Source: Caldisericia bacterium
GTDB lineage: Bacteria > Caldisericota > Caldisericia > UBA6126 > JAGPKI01
Length of the DNA: 15,247 nucleotides
Reading direction: 5' to 3'
Assembly: GCA_018054005.1 (NCBI GenBank)
Contig: JAGPKI010000022.1
Span: 1-15,247, forward strand
Part shown: in pieces, positions 5,885-15,021 of the stretch
Layout: the number at the start of each line of letters is the position of its first letter
Position numbering within the stretch: the stretch's first letter is position 1
The notes under the pieces: model-generated
The model's input: only the letters and a program-made list of their open reading frames with translations
Databases searched by the model: none
Told to the model about the DNA's origin: nothing
Made by a program: the position numbers and the translations under genes

Positions 5885-8136
5885 ACAAGAGAAACAAAAC
5901 TTGTGAAAAAGTAAAAAGTTGGTTAATACTAAATAAAGACAAAAATATGCCTTTATGGGTTAAAAAGCATCTTGAAATATGTCAAAGCTGCAAAGAATTT
6001 GCAAGAGTGGAAAAATCAATTTTTGAGCTTTCCGAGCTTAATGGAAAGGAAGAAATTAATGTTTCTCCAGACGTAGATTTTAGAGTAAAAAAGGCAATTA
6101 TTGATGTTTCCAATGAACTTGCCAATAAAAGAAGAAAAACATCAGCCAATGCAAGGCTTTTTCCAAAAGTTGGTGCCTTGATTGCTGCTTTTGCAATAGT
6201 TATTTCATTCCTTTATCTTCCACTTTTTAATGGAGAAAATTATTTTGCTTTTAGGTTCGAAAAAGAATTTAATAATTTATTATCGGGATTAAGTTATTCT
6301 TCTTTAACTTTAAATGAAATGCAATCAACTAAAGAAGCTGATGATATTTCAGGACTTAAGTTTATGAATGCTTTTTTTGGTTCCGAACCTTATAAAAGTT
6401 TCTATTATGTATATAGAGACCTACCAGAGAAAGATTTGTTAGCTATTAGGTTTCTTTCTGAATTATCAGGTAAAAATCCAGAAATAGTTTATAAAGCAAT
6501 TAAAGAAGGTGGCTATGCTGGAGCTATTCGCTTTTTGGGATTATCCTACAAAGATACAATTTCAAAACTGAATGATTTTATCAATAAATCCCCAGCAATA
6601 AATGGTGAAATTTTATCAATTGAGGGGATAATAACCTTTATAGATTATATTGGTGGGAAAATTTATCTTGATTCAATTTATGAGCCAATTTCCATTAACA
6701 TAGATACAATAAATAAAGTTTATGTGGGAGAATATGTTTCAATAAAAACTATAAGAGAAAATAATACCTTAATCGCCCAGTCAATGAATGAAGGTGAATT
6801 ATTATCTACTATTTTAAAAGGCACTCTAAAAGAAATTAAAGATGGTGCCATAACCCTCTCAAACATAGATAAACCTATTAAAATTAAAAATGGAACAATA
6901 GTTAAAGATATGGATGAAGAGGTAGATTTAGATACTCTTCTCGGAAAAGATATAGTAATTAGGGCTATCATTAATAGTAGCGAATTTCATGCTTTAAGTA
7001 TTTATGCCTTTAGCAAAGGAGAGGAAAGAATTATCTCAGGTGAAATTTCGAAAATTTATAATTTTGGTTTTACTCTAAAGAACTTAAACTTAAGTTTTTG
7101 TTATCTAAACGATGCTATCCTCCAAAATAATTTGGAAAGTATATCTCACATGAAAATAGGCAATTTAGTAACTGTAAAAGGGCTAAATTATGAAAATAAA
7201 TTCTATGTTAGTGAAATCATACCAATACATTTTGCATCAACCTCAACTTCAGTATCAGTCTCTAAACCTAAAAGTCTTTTTAAGGCAACCACATCTATGG
7301 GGGCGACACTAGCAGGAACAGTAAACAGTGAACTTATTACTCGTTATGATTACGTTTTGGGTTTTAAGAATAATGGAGAGATTGTTTTAAAATCAGGTTT
7401 AGTTATTAAAATTGATTCTGCAAATAGCATTCCTTTAGGAGCAAAAGTAAAAATTATATTCGACAAAAATGATAATACATTAAAAAGTTGTAATGTTTCC
7501 GATTATGGAAAAATTAAGAAAATTAGTTCGGAATTAGTCTCGGTAAAATCATTGGGTAATAATATTATATCCTTACATACTGATCAGATAGACCTATTCC
7601 TATATTCTGAAGATTTAAAGACTCATAATTCTCAGAGTTTTATCCAGGCAAAATATATAGATTATGGAGATTTTGGAATAGCAGAAAAATTTAGAATTTT
7701 TTCTTATGATGAGTTAGTTAATATGAGAGGAAGTATAATAAAAGTAATAGAAGAAGGAACTTCTTATCTTCTTGATAATGGCTATATTTTAAATATTGAT
7801 GAATTATCCTCTATTACAGGTAATTCATTATGTATTGGTAGAACAGTTGACATAAAAGGAGTACTTAATAAAGGAGTTATAATTGGTTATATTGTCGAAG
7901 TAAGTGAAGATTACGGTTTTATTAGTGGAACAATAACTGAAATAAACCTTTCATTAAATTATATAAAAATAGATTCTGGCATAATTATAAAGCTTACTAC
8001 CGAAATAGTGCATTCAAACAATTTAAAAAATTTAGAGATTGGCGATCAGGTTATCTGCAAAGTTAAACTTGTAGATGGAGAATACCTCGCTAGTGAGATA
8101 AAATTAATGAAAGAATACACTGAGAGGGTTGGATAA
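5881..8136 (+). CDS. Transmembrane anti-sigma factor with long extracytoplasmic repeat region
   Basis: 751 residues, far longer than the usual 150-300 for anti-sigmas. The cytoplasmic head has the zinc-binding anti-sigma pattern His30-x3-Cys34-x2-Cys37 with Cys8 upstream. One membrane segment lies at about 96-116, leaving some 630 residues outside. The outside part starts with a helical stretch (about 125-235), then roughly seven beta-rich units of 60-75 residues (starting near 241, 309, 383, 476, 543, 613 and 680). Each has the form 'G-x-I-x-x-I ... hydrophobic strands ... G-x-x-V-x-V/I-K', resembling DUF5666-type OB-like repeats. A Ser/Thr-rich linker (452-473) divides the array. Role: holds the upstream sigma factor at the membrane until an outside signal is sensed. 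The ATGA overlap with the sigma gene is the main support; repeat boundaries are by eye. The next gene starts one base after its stop. Confidence 0.85.
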   Translation: MNKRNKTCEKVKSWLILNKDKNMPLWVKKHLEICQSCKEFARVEKSIFELSELNGKEEINVSPDVDFRVKKAIIDVSNELANKRRKTSANARLFPKVGALIAAFAIVISFLYLPLFNGENYFAFRFEKEFNNLLSGLSYSSLTLNEMQSTKEADDISGLKFMNAFFGSEPYKSFYYVYRDLPEKDLLAIRFLSELSGKNPEIVYKAIKEGGYAGAIRFLGLSYKDTISKLNDFINKSPAINGEILSIEGIITFIDYIGGKIYLDSIYEPISINIDTINKVYVGEYVSIKTIRENNTLIAQSMNEGELLSTILKGTLKEIKDGAITLSNIDKPIKIKNGTIVKDMDEEVDLDTLLGKDIVIRAIINSSEFHALSIYAFSKGEERIISGEISKIYNFGFTLKNLNLSFCYLNDAILQNNLESISHMKIGNLVTVKGLNYENKFYVSEIIPIHFASTSTSVSVSKPKSLFKATTSMGATLAGTVNSELITRYDYVLGFKNNGEIVLKSGLVIKIDSANSIPLGAKVKIIFDKNDNTLKSCNVSDYGKIKKISSELVSVKSLGNNIISLHTDQIDLFLYSEDLKTHNSQSFIQAKYIDYGDFGIAEKFRIFSYDELVNMRGSIIKVIEEGTSYLLDNGYILNIDELSSITGNSLCIGRTVDIKGVLNKGVIIGYIVEVSEDYGFISGTITEINLSLNYIKIDSGIIIKLTTEIVHSNNLKNLEIGDQVICKVKLVDGEYLASEIKLMKEYTERVG
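8122..8128 (+). promoter_or_regulatory. Ribosome binding site deciding the start of the next gene
   Basis: GAGAGGG lies 9 bases before ATG 8138, but abuts the in-frame TTG at 8129, where a ribosome could not use it. This favours ATG 8138 over TTG 8129 as the start. Confidence 0.7.
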
Positions 8137-8137
8137 T

Positions 8138-9742
8138 ATGAAAAGGATTTTATCATTAATTATTGCTATATTGATCTTTCTCCCAACATGTAAAACAAAC
8201 GCCCAAGAAAATCATGAATTAATTTGTTCAATTGAACCTAATATTTGTGGAGAGGTTTCAAATATCCAACTTTTATTTAATAACCTTCCATTCATTATTG
8301 ACTCAGAAACTACTATTGTAATCAATTTTCCAATTGGTTTTACTATACCACATTCGATCAAACCAGAATCAGTAATTATTGATATTGACCAGAACCCAAT
8401 ATCGATAAATGTTGCTTCAAACAGTATTCACCTAAAAATTGGGGCTAATTTAAAAAATTTATTAGCAATCACTTTTTTAAAATCTGCTTCAATAAGAAAT
8501 CCTAATTCTCCCGAAGAAGAATCAACAATTTTAGTATTCTTCGCAGATAAAAACTTTTTTATTGAATCAAACCCATTAACTTTTAAGAACCCTGAAAATT
8601 CCATTATGTTAGAAAGAGATGTAAATATAACAGCCACTTCAGGTTGGATTCCTAAAGAATTTAATCTTAGACTATCTTCAAAGTTAGCAACTGAAATATA
8701 TTATTCTTTAGACGAAGATTCATTCTCATTATATGAAGATCAAATTATGATCAAAAATGGTATTCACAACTTAAAATACTATGGTGTTAGAAATAGTGGA
8801 GCTAAAGAAAATATTAATTCCACCACATTTTACGTGGATTCCGTTGCACCCTCTATAAAGCTTATTGACCCATTAGATGGCTCTTTTATTAATGAAGTTA
8901 ATAAGGAATTAGTTTTTGCTATCGAAGATTTTTCTCCAGTTACGATTTTTCTTGGTGAGAATAAAACTTATGTAGATAGCACAGGTATTGCAAAGATTAA
9001 ACAAACATTTAAACCTGGCGAGAACAAGTTGGAGGTCGTTGCAATTGACTCTGCAAATTATAAAACTGAACTATCTTTTACAGTTTTTGTTGATTTAACC
9101 CCTCCTACTCTACTGATTATCTCACCTAAAAAGGGTAGTAGAATTTGTGGTGATACTGTTGATATAATTGGTAAAGCAGAAATCGGAAGTGAGGTTTTCT
9201 TGGATAATTTAAAAGTAAAACTTGATACTTACGGAAATTTTACTTTTAAATACCTTCCAAAAGCTGGTAAAAACAAAGTCACAATTAAAGCAATTGATAA
9301 AGCTAAAAATGAAACAATATTTGATTTAGAATTTTTTGTAACTAAAGCTAAAATTATTGAATATTTCATCGGGAAAAATACAGCAATTGTTGACGGTGTG
9401 GAAAAAGAAATAAATCCTACCCCTTTTATAGACAGTAAAAGTGGAGAAGTGTATGTGTCTTTGCGATTTACTGCTACTAATCTTGGTTTTAAGCTTACGT
9501 GGAATGATAAAGGATCTTACGCTGTTCTTTCATATATGCAAAGAGAAATTTATATTAAACCATATGATAACATAATAAAGATTAAATCTCCTTCTTCTGA
9601 GATAGAAATTACACTTAAAAATCCACCTACAATTTTTGACAGTAACATTGTAATTCCGATTGAATTTTTGAATAAGGTATTAAATGGTGATGTAATTTAT
9701 AAAAACAGCGATGGGAAAATTATATCTAAGTTTTGCTTGTAA
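8138..9742 (+). CDS. Secreted multi-Ig protein with C-terminal stalk (copper-amine-oxidase-N) domain
   Basis: 534 residues from ATG 8138; an in-frame TTG at 8129 would add three residues but has no usable ribosome site. Signal peptide 1-22 (KR then hydrophobic, cleavage near TNA-QE); Cys18 sits in LPTC, a poor lipobox, so a lipoprotein is possible but less likely. Domains: one ~120-residue 'FPxGxxIP...IRNP' beta repeat (28-149), a chitobiase-like 'YSLDEDSF' beta domain (158-234), two Ig-like bacterial surface domains (237-318 and 321-402, each containing an AIDSA or AIDKA-type turn), and a stalk domain (409-531, YVSLRF at 439-444). Probably an exported structural or adhesive surface protein; no catalytic motif seen. 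The same domain order recurs in the next gene, with one repeat here against five there. It sits one base after the anti-sigma gene and 16 bases before its paralogue. Confidence 0.85.
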   Translation: MKRILSLIIAILIFLPTCKTNAQENHELICSIEPNICGEVSNIQLLFNNLPFIIDSETTIVINFPIGFTIPHSIKPESVIIDIDQNPISINVASNSIHLKIGANLKNLLAITFLKSASIRNPNSPEEESTILVFFADKNFFIESNPLTFKNPENSIMLERDVNITATSGWIPKEFNLRLSSKLATEIYYSLDEDSFSLYEDQIMIKNGIHNLKYYGVRNSGAKENINSTTFYVDSVAPSIKLIDPLDGSFINEVNKELVFAIEDFSPVTIFLGENKTYVDSTGIAKIKQTFKPGENKLEVVAIDSANYKTELSFTVFVDLTPPTLLIISPKKGSRICGDTVDIIGKAEIGSEVFLDNLKVKLDTYGNFTFKYLPKAGKNKVTIKAIDKAKNETIFDLEFFVTKAKIIEYFIGKNTAIVDGVEKEINPTPFIDSKSGEVYVSLRFTATNLGFKLTWNDKGSYAVLSYMQREIYIKPYDNIIKIKSPSSEIEITLKNPPTIFDSNIVIPIEFLNKVLNGDVIYKNSDGKIISKFCL

Positions 9743-9750
9743 AGGAAGTG
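9741..9750 (+). promoter_or_regulatory. Ribosome binding site of the 1155-residue surface protein
   Basis: AAAGGAAGTG contains AGGA at 9743-9746, 12 bases before ATG 9759, directly after the preceding stop codon region. It supports the start. Confidence 0.6.
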
Positions 9751-9758
9751 ATTAAACT

Positions 9759-12700
9759 ATGAAGAAATTATTTGCCATTTTAATTACTATTCTTCTTTGT
9801 TTGGAAGCATTTCCTTCCTTTTTATTAGCTGCGGATATCGCCACTATAAAAGTTACTCCTTTAGTAAGCTGTATCAAATTAGGAGAAACTATTACATTTA
9901 ATGCTGCAGCATACGATGAAAATGGTAGTATTATTTCAGGTGTTGGATTTGACTGGATTTTATCTGGAGTAGGAATTATCATTTCAAGTAATGCAACTAC
10001 TGCCACTTACAAAGCTCAATCCCCTGGAAAAGCGACAATTACAGCAGTAGCAGGTGGTAAAAGTGGATCAATTAACTTTACTGTTGGATCTCCAAAGGTT
10101 AGCAATGTTAAAATTAGAGTTGACCCTGATATAGCTGGTGAAGTTGCAGATTACTTTATTACATTTGAAACAGATGAATGTGGAATACTTGAGCCTGGTG
10201 ATAAAATTTATATTGCCTTTCCATCAGGGACAACATTCCCAAGATATTACCAGTGCAATGTTTTAACAGTAAATGGTATTCCTGCTTCTTTTGATGTTTC
10301 AGATGATAAGGACAATTCCCCTGTTTTAATCATAACTGTTCCTAATGGTATGCCTTCAGTTACTTACATATATATAAGAATATGTAAAGTAATTAATCCA
10401 AGAGGAGGTGCTTGCTACTTGATTGCTGTTGCAACAAGCAAACAGCCTCACTGGTCAATTTCAAACCCTTACGGCATAAGAGGCTCAATAATTACTCCTC
10501 CCGATGTTACAGTAATCCCTAACATTGTAGGAGAAATTGCAGAATATACTATCAAATTTAAAACATCTTCTTCAGGAAGACTTTCAAGTTGCTATGGTGG
10601 TTTTGTCGTTATTGAATTCCCTTATGGAACTTATGTTCCTCAGGATATTTCAGTTGATGCTGTAACTGTAAATGGTGTAGTATGCACTTCTTCTAAACCA
10701 TCAGTGGAAGGAAGAGTTGTAAAAATTTATCCGGGAATGGTTGTTTTAGAAGATAGTGATGTTACTGTTAAATTCACCTTGGAAGCAGGTATTAGAAACC
10801 CTGAAAAACCAGATGATTACACTTTAACGGTATATACTTCCTCTGATACAATTCATGTAGAATCAAGACCATATAAAATAATGTCTTCTAAAATAGAGGA
10901 TGTAATTGTTACAGTCGATAAACCATACATTAATACTCCCTCTGCCTACATTATTAAATTTAAAACAGGGCTTGTTGGCAAACTGAATATTGGAGCTCAA
11001 ATTACAGTATATTTTCCGCAAACCACAACTTTACCAAAAAGCGGAAGAGCTGGAGATATAATTGTAAATAATGTACCAACTATTAAACCACCCTTAATAG
11101 AAGGTGCTTTTACATTAATTATTTTTACTCCAGTAGAAATTTTACCTAAAAGCGAGGTAACAATTTTTATTCCTGAGGAATTTGGAATTATAAATCCCCC
11201 TGATCCTCGTAGATATAAATTGGAAGTCCATACTGCTAAAGAAGGGACAAACGTTCCATCAAACGAATATATGATTGGACCGAGCGTTATAGGTGAATTA
11301 ACAGTAAGCCTATCTCTTCCTTATGTAGGAACCTCTTCCGATATAAATTTATCCTTTAAAACTGGTGGTGGTGGCAGGCTTACTAAGGAAAAAGATAGAA
11401 TCTTTATAACTTTTCCGAAGGGTTCATACATTCCAAACTATATAGATAAAAATAATGTTACAATTCAAAATAAACCTTTAGAAATTAATCCTTTTATAAA
11501 GAAAGAAAGTAATGAAATAATATTAAATGTACCCGAAGATATACCTGCTAATACAAAAGTTAATGTTCATTTCAGTAAAAATGCTAATATTTTAAATCCT
11601 AAAACTCCTGGAGAATACTCTTTTAGTGTGGCGACATCAAGAGAGGTCTCTTATGTAAGATCTCCAAATATTCAGATTACAGAATCATCTTTAAAAAATG
11701 TTAAAATAAAACTTTCTTCTGATACTGTTCTTGAAAGATCAAACTTTGAGTTGAGCTTTAACATTGGCGAAGCTGGAGCATTAACAAAGGGTGACAAAAT
11801 AAATATTTATTTTAGCAAAGGTTTTGAAATTCCATCAAACTACGAAAAAGGAATATTCTTAAATAATGATGAACTAAATATATTTGAGGTACTTTACAAC
11901 CCAGACCTCTTAAAAGTTCAAATAGAAGTTAATAGAGATTTCCTCCCTGATGAGTTAGTAGTTTTACAATTTACAGAAGATGCACAAATTGAGAACCCAC
12001 GCTCTTCAGGATTTTATAATATAGGTGTTTCTACGAGCAAAGAGACTAAAATAGTTGCAACCGATGACTTTAAAATTATTCCATTACCAACTACCACAAT
12101 AATTATAAATCCGACCATTCCAGATGGAGAAAACGATTGGTACAAAAGTGAGCCTACAATATTATTTCAAGTATCTTCCGAGAATAGGCTTAGAGTAAAG
12201 ACTTTTTATTCCTTCGATGGTAAAGACTTTATAGAATACACAAATTCCTTTACTCTCTCTTCAGGCGTTCATGAATTATATTTTTATAGCTCTCATGGAA
12301 AATACGCAAAAGAAGAAGTTAAAAAATACATATTTAAAGTAGATACAATCTTCCCAATAATACAATTGGATGAAAAAACAAAGATTTACACAAACAAAGC
12401 TGAATTTACGCTTTCTTTCACTGTAATTGAATCAAATCTTTTAGAGGTTAAGGTTCAGAACAAAGTCTTTCAAGCACTTTCAGGAAATGTTAATACCATT
12501 TTAGAACTAAATGAAGGAGAAAACATAATTTCTATAATTGCTAAAGATATTGCAGGCAATATCTCTTATAAAGAAATAATAGTTGTGCTTGATACAGTTC
12601 CTCCATTCATTGAAGTAACTAAACCTCTTCCTTGGAGTAGACATATAAGAAGAAATATAACAATTGAAGGGAAAACTTCCCCTGATGCTATAATTCATTT

Positions 12701-13226
12701 AAACGGAAAACCCTTGCCAAATGAGAATGGTAGTTTTGGTTTTAATTATAGTTTAAGTCCAGGACTGAACAGTTTAACATTTGAGGCAATAGACCTTGCT
12801 GGTAATAATAAGATTTATTATCTTCCTGTAACTTATTATCCCAATTTCACTTTAAAACTGTTCATTGGTACGAATATTGCAGAAACATCATTCGGTAAAT
12901 TTGTACTGGATGCCCCAATTTATATTAAGGGTGGCTATACATTTGTGCCTTTGAGATTTTTTGCTGAATTATTGACCTGTGAAATTAGCTTTGAACCAAT
13001 CTTTCAGATTATTACTATAACTGATCCATATGGTAAAAAAATAGTTATGCAAGTTGGAAACAGAACTGTAACCATAAATGAAGATAAAACTTCTTTACCA
13101 GCATCCCCCGAAATTAAAAATGGAAGAACTTTTGTCCCGTTACGTTTTATTGCAGAAGAATTTAGTTTTCAGGTAAATTATGTAAAAGAAGACAATACTG
13201 TTATAATGATTTACAATGGGGATTGA
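9759..13226 (+). CDS. Large secreted multi-Ig surface protein with five tandem repeats and stalk domain
   Basis: 1155 residues. Signal peptide 1-25 (cleavage near LLAA-DI). An Ig-like Big-type domain (28-110) is followed by five divergent ~125-residue repeats (about 115-239, 247-375, 378-507, 511-641, 645-774). Each has the pattern 'hydrophobic-V ... aromatic-I-x-F-x-T ... G-x-L ... I-x-FPxGTxxP ... VNxxP ... I-NP-x-PxxY-x-hydrophobic-V-x-TSKE'. I recall similar repeats in S-layer and other exported proteins but know no firm name. Then come a chitobiase-like domain (777-862, YSFDGKDF), two Ig-like domains (864-946 and 947-1027, with IAKDIAGN and EAIDLAGN turns) and a C-terminal copper-amine-oxidase-N stalk domain with its two FVPLRF motifs (1062-1067, 1125-1130). 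Repeats 1 and 2 contain four and two cysteines, repeats 3-5 none. Likely a cell-surface or extracellular-matrix structural protein. Its last 11 bases overlap the glycosyltransferase start. Confidence 0.88.
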   Translation: MKKLFAILITILLCLEAFPSFLLAADIATIKVTPLVSCIKLGETITFNAAAYDENGSIISGVGFDWILSGVGIIISSNATTATYKAQSPGKATITAVAGGKSGSINFTVGSPKVSNVKIRVDPDIAGEVADYFITFETDECGILEPGDKIYIAFPSGTTFPRYYQCNVLTVNGIPASFDVSDDKDNSPVLIITVPNGMPSVTYIYIRICKVINPRGGACYLIAVATSKQPHWSISNPYGIRGSIITPPDVTVIPNIVGEIAEYTIKFKTSSSGRLSSCYGGFVVIEFPYGTYVPQDISVDAVTVNGVVCTSSKPSVEGRVVKIYPGMVVLEDSDVTVKFTLEAGIRNPEKPDDYTLTVYTSSDTIHVESRPYKIMSSKIEDVIVTVDKPYINTPSAYIIKFKTGLVGKLNIGAQITVYFPQTTTLPKSGRAGDIIVNNVPTIKPPLIEGAFTLIIFTPVEILPKSEVTIFIPEEFGIINPPDPRRYKLEVHTAKEGTNVPSNEYMIGPSVIGELTVSLSLPYVGTSSDINLSFKTGGGGRLTKEKDRIFITFPKGSYIPNYIDKNNVTIQNKPLEINPFIKKESNEIILNVPEDIPANTKVNVHFSKNANILNPKTPGEYSFSVATSREVSYVRSPNIQITESSLKNVKIKLSSDTVLERSNFELSFNIGEAGALTKGDKINIYFSKGFEIPSNYEKGIFLNNDELNIFEVLYNPDLLKVQIEVNRDFLPDELVVLQFTEDAQIENPRSSGFYNIGVSTSKETKIVATDDFKIIPLPTTTIIINPTIPDGENDWYKSEPTILFQVSSENRLRVKTFYSFDGKDFIEYTNSFTLSSGVHELYFYSSHGKYAKEEVKKYIFKVDTIFPIIQLDEKTKIYTNKAEFTLSFTVIESNLLEVKVQNKVFQALSGNVNTILELNEGENIISIIAKDIAGNISYKEIIVVLDTVPPFIEVTKPLPWSRHIRRNITIEGKTSPDAIIHLNGKPLPNENGSFGFNYSLSPGLNSLTFEAIDLAGNNKIYYLPVTYYPNFTLKLFIGTNIAETSFGKFVLDAPIYIKGGYTFVPLRFFAELLTCEISFEPIFQIITITDPYGKKIVMQVGNRTVTINEDKTSLPASPEIKNGRTFVPLRFIAEEFSFQVNYVKEDNTVIMIYNGD

Positions 13227-15006
13227 TGAGTGTTTTTTTTACATTGCGGTTTTCTTCTATGCTTTATTATTCTTACTATTTATACGCTTCTTTATCTGGA
13301 AAAGATATGCATTTAAGCATTACTGGAGCAAAAAAGAGAGTATTTCTCTTAATTATCTAAATTATGTAGCAAAACATAAAGAACTTCCTCTTCCATTTAT
13401 ATCAATTCTCATCCCTGCTAAAGATGAAGCACAGGTCATTGAGTCAACTTTGCAGAATATCTTAAAGCTAGATTATCCAAGAGATTCATTTGAAGTTATT
13501 GTAATAACAGATGAAAAAGAAGAGATAAAACAAAGGGAAACTTTTAAAAATTTATTAGAGGAATTAACCCACTATGAAAAAAAATTAAAGAAGGATCTTT
13601 CTCATGAAGCTGTAGTTTTGCTCTCGCTTATAAACCTGAATAATACTCAAAACGGAGAATTTTACTATAAAGTTTATCAGGAGATTAATAGATATACAGA
13701 AGAGTTTAAAGCTGAAGAGACACTTAATAAAATTGATACAATTGCTCGAAGCATATTAAAAAGGTCATTCTACTCTAAAAGAAGTCTTTACCTTGAAGGA
13801 ATTTTTGTAATACGAAACGCCTTCCCTTTCCTTAAAGGGAATGAAATATCTCACTTATCAGAAATATATGCTGAATATCTAAACATACTTAAGAATTTGG
13901 AATTAGATTCATTTAAAGAATTATCAATTGATTTGCTTGACTTTCTCCTTCCAAGCACTAAGTCAATCTCCTTAAAGTTTGCCAATAAATATTCAGCTTC
14001 TGGATTCAATATTAAAGTCTGCGATGTACCAATTAACTTCTCTGGAGAATTTCCAGGTTGCTTTTTAAATTGCGAAGTTAAATCTACTAAGGGGAGAGCA
14101 CTAAACTACGGGCTTAAGTTCATAAACGGAGAGTCGAGGATTATTGGCTTTTATGACGCAGAGAGTAGGCCATCAAAAGAAGTTCTTTTATATGTAGCAG
14201 AAAGATACTTGGAAGAAGAAGAAAATATGCCAATTTTACAGGGTCCTTTATTCCAAGTGAGGAATTTTTATAATATGGGACTTATATCCAGACTTGGTGG
14301 TTTATTTAAAGCTATATCACATGATTGGTATCTTCCAATAATCTTTAAAACTATTCCTTTCGCAGGTGGAACAAATTTATTCGTCTTAAAAGAAACTTTA
14401 CATAAAATATCTGGATTTGACCCTGCTTCTTTAACTGAAGATTTAGATTTAGGAGTTAGGAGCTATCTAATTTGTGGGAAAGGAGTAGAGTTTTTGCCTG
14501 TAATATCCACAGAACAGACTCCTCCACTTCTTAAAGGTTATTTCAATCAGAGGCTTCGTTGGGCATATGGTCATCTCGATGTTATGAGTAAACTTAAAAA
14601 GTGGAGTAGATTATATTTTGAACTTTTTATTAAAGGACCTCTTGAATGGATCATATATCAATTCTCTGGATTTATTGTTGCATCAATGAATGTTATTTTC
14701 ATTCTTTCAAAGCTTAACATTATCTCTACCACTACTGTTATGCATAGTAATTACTTTAATTTAGCATTTACTCTATTGAATATTCCATACTTATTATTTT
14801 CAATTTATTGTTATAACAGATATGAGTTTACATTTGACAAAAATTTTAAACCCTTAAATGAACTTCCTGGTTTTGAAATTTTTAAGTTAATGATTTCTTC
14901 TCTCTTTGTTTTTCTACTCCCTTTGCCGTACACATGGGCAGTTGTTTTAAAACTATCAGGAAAAAAACTTAACAAGTGGGTGAAAACCGAAAGGTCCACT
15001 GAGTAA
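13216..15006 (+). CDS. Membrane family 2 glycosyltransferase with large internal insertion
   Basis: 596 residues, about 110 longer than its paralogue at 596-2059. N-terminal membrane segment 7-28; GT-A domain with SILIPAKDEAQVIESTL (63-79), strand ending VIVITDEKE (94-102), STKGRALNYGL (290-300), metal-site YDAES (313-317), LTEDLDLGVR (406-415), NQRLRW (444-449); hydrophobic segments near 474-498, 513-533 and 557-580; ending KWVKTER. Probably makes or extends a surface glycan from a nucleotide-sugar. Between the first nucleotide-binding strand and the KGRALN segment there are about 170 residues, against about 32 in the paralogue, so roughly 140 helix-rich residues (about 103-265) are inserted into the catalytic fold. 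The ATG overlaps the preceding stop by 11 bases with no clear ribosome site, suggesting translational coupling to the surface-protein gene. The substrate cannot be told. Confidence 0.9.
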   Translation: MGIDECFFYIAVFFYALLFLLFIRFFIWKRYAFKHYWSKKESISLNYLNYVAKHKELPLPFISILIPAKDEAQVIESTLQNILKLDYPRDSFEVIVITDEKEEIKQRETFKNLLEELTHYEKKLKKDLSHEAVVLLSLINLNNTQNGEFYYKVYQEINRYTEEFKAEETLNKIDTIARSILKRSFYSKRSLYLEGIFVIRNAFPFLKGNEISHLSEIYAEYLNILKNLELDSFKELSIDLLDFLLPSTKSISLKFANKYSASGFNIKVCDVPINFSGEFPGCFLNCEVKSTKGRALNYGLKFINGESRIIGFYDAESRPSKEVLLYVAERYLEEEENMPILQGPLFQVRNFYNMGLISRLGGLFKAISHDWYLPIIFKTIPFAGGTNLFVLKETLHKISGFDPASLTEDLDLGVRSYLICGKGVEFLPVISTEQTPPLLKGYFNQRLRWAYGHLDVMSKLKKWSRLYFELFIKGPLEWIIYQFSGFIVASMNVIFILSKLNIISTTTVMHSNYFNLAFTLLNIPYLLFSIYCYNRYEFTFDKNFKPLNELPGFEIFKLMISSLFVFLLPLPYTWAVVLKLSGKKLNKWVKTERSTE

Positions 15007-15021
15007 TTAAAATAAGGATTT

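Noticed and set aside
8129..8131. TTG as start of the 534-residue surface protein
   Set aside because: The Shine-Dalgarno ends one base before it; the ATG at 8138 has normal spacing.
10101..12080. The five tandem repeats as cohesins partnering the dockerin
   Set aside because: The repeat pattern (FPxGTxxP, VNG, INPxxPxxY, TSKE) does not read as a cohesin to me; only a structure comparison could revive the idea.
12545..12564. 9-bp inverted repeat with 2-base loop in the large surface-protein gene
   Set aside because: Close to chance expectation, inside a conserved Ig-domain turn (KDIAGN), with no regulatory context.
13822..13841. 8-bp hairpin with CCTT loop inside the glycosyltransferase insertion
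   Set aside because: Considered as a scar of insertion, but there are no flanking direct repeats or mobile-element features; chance is enough.
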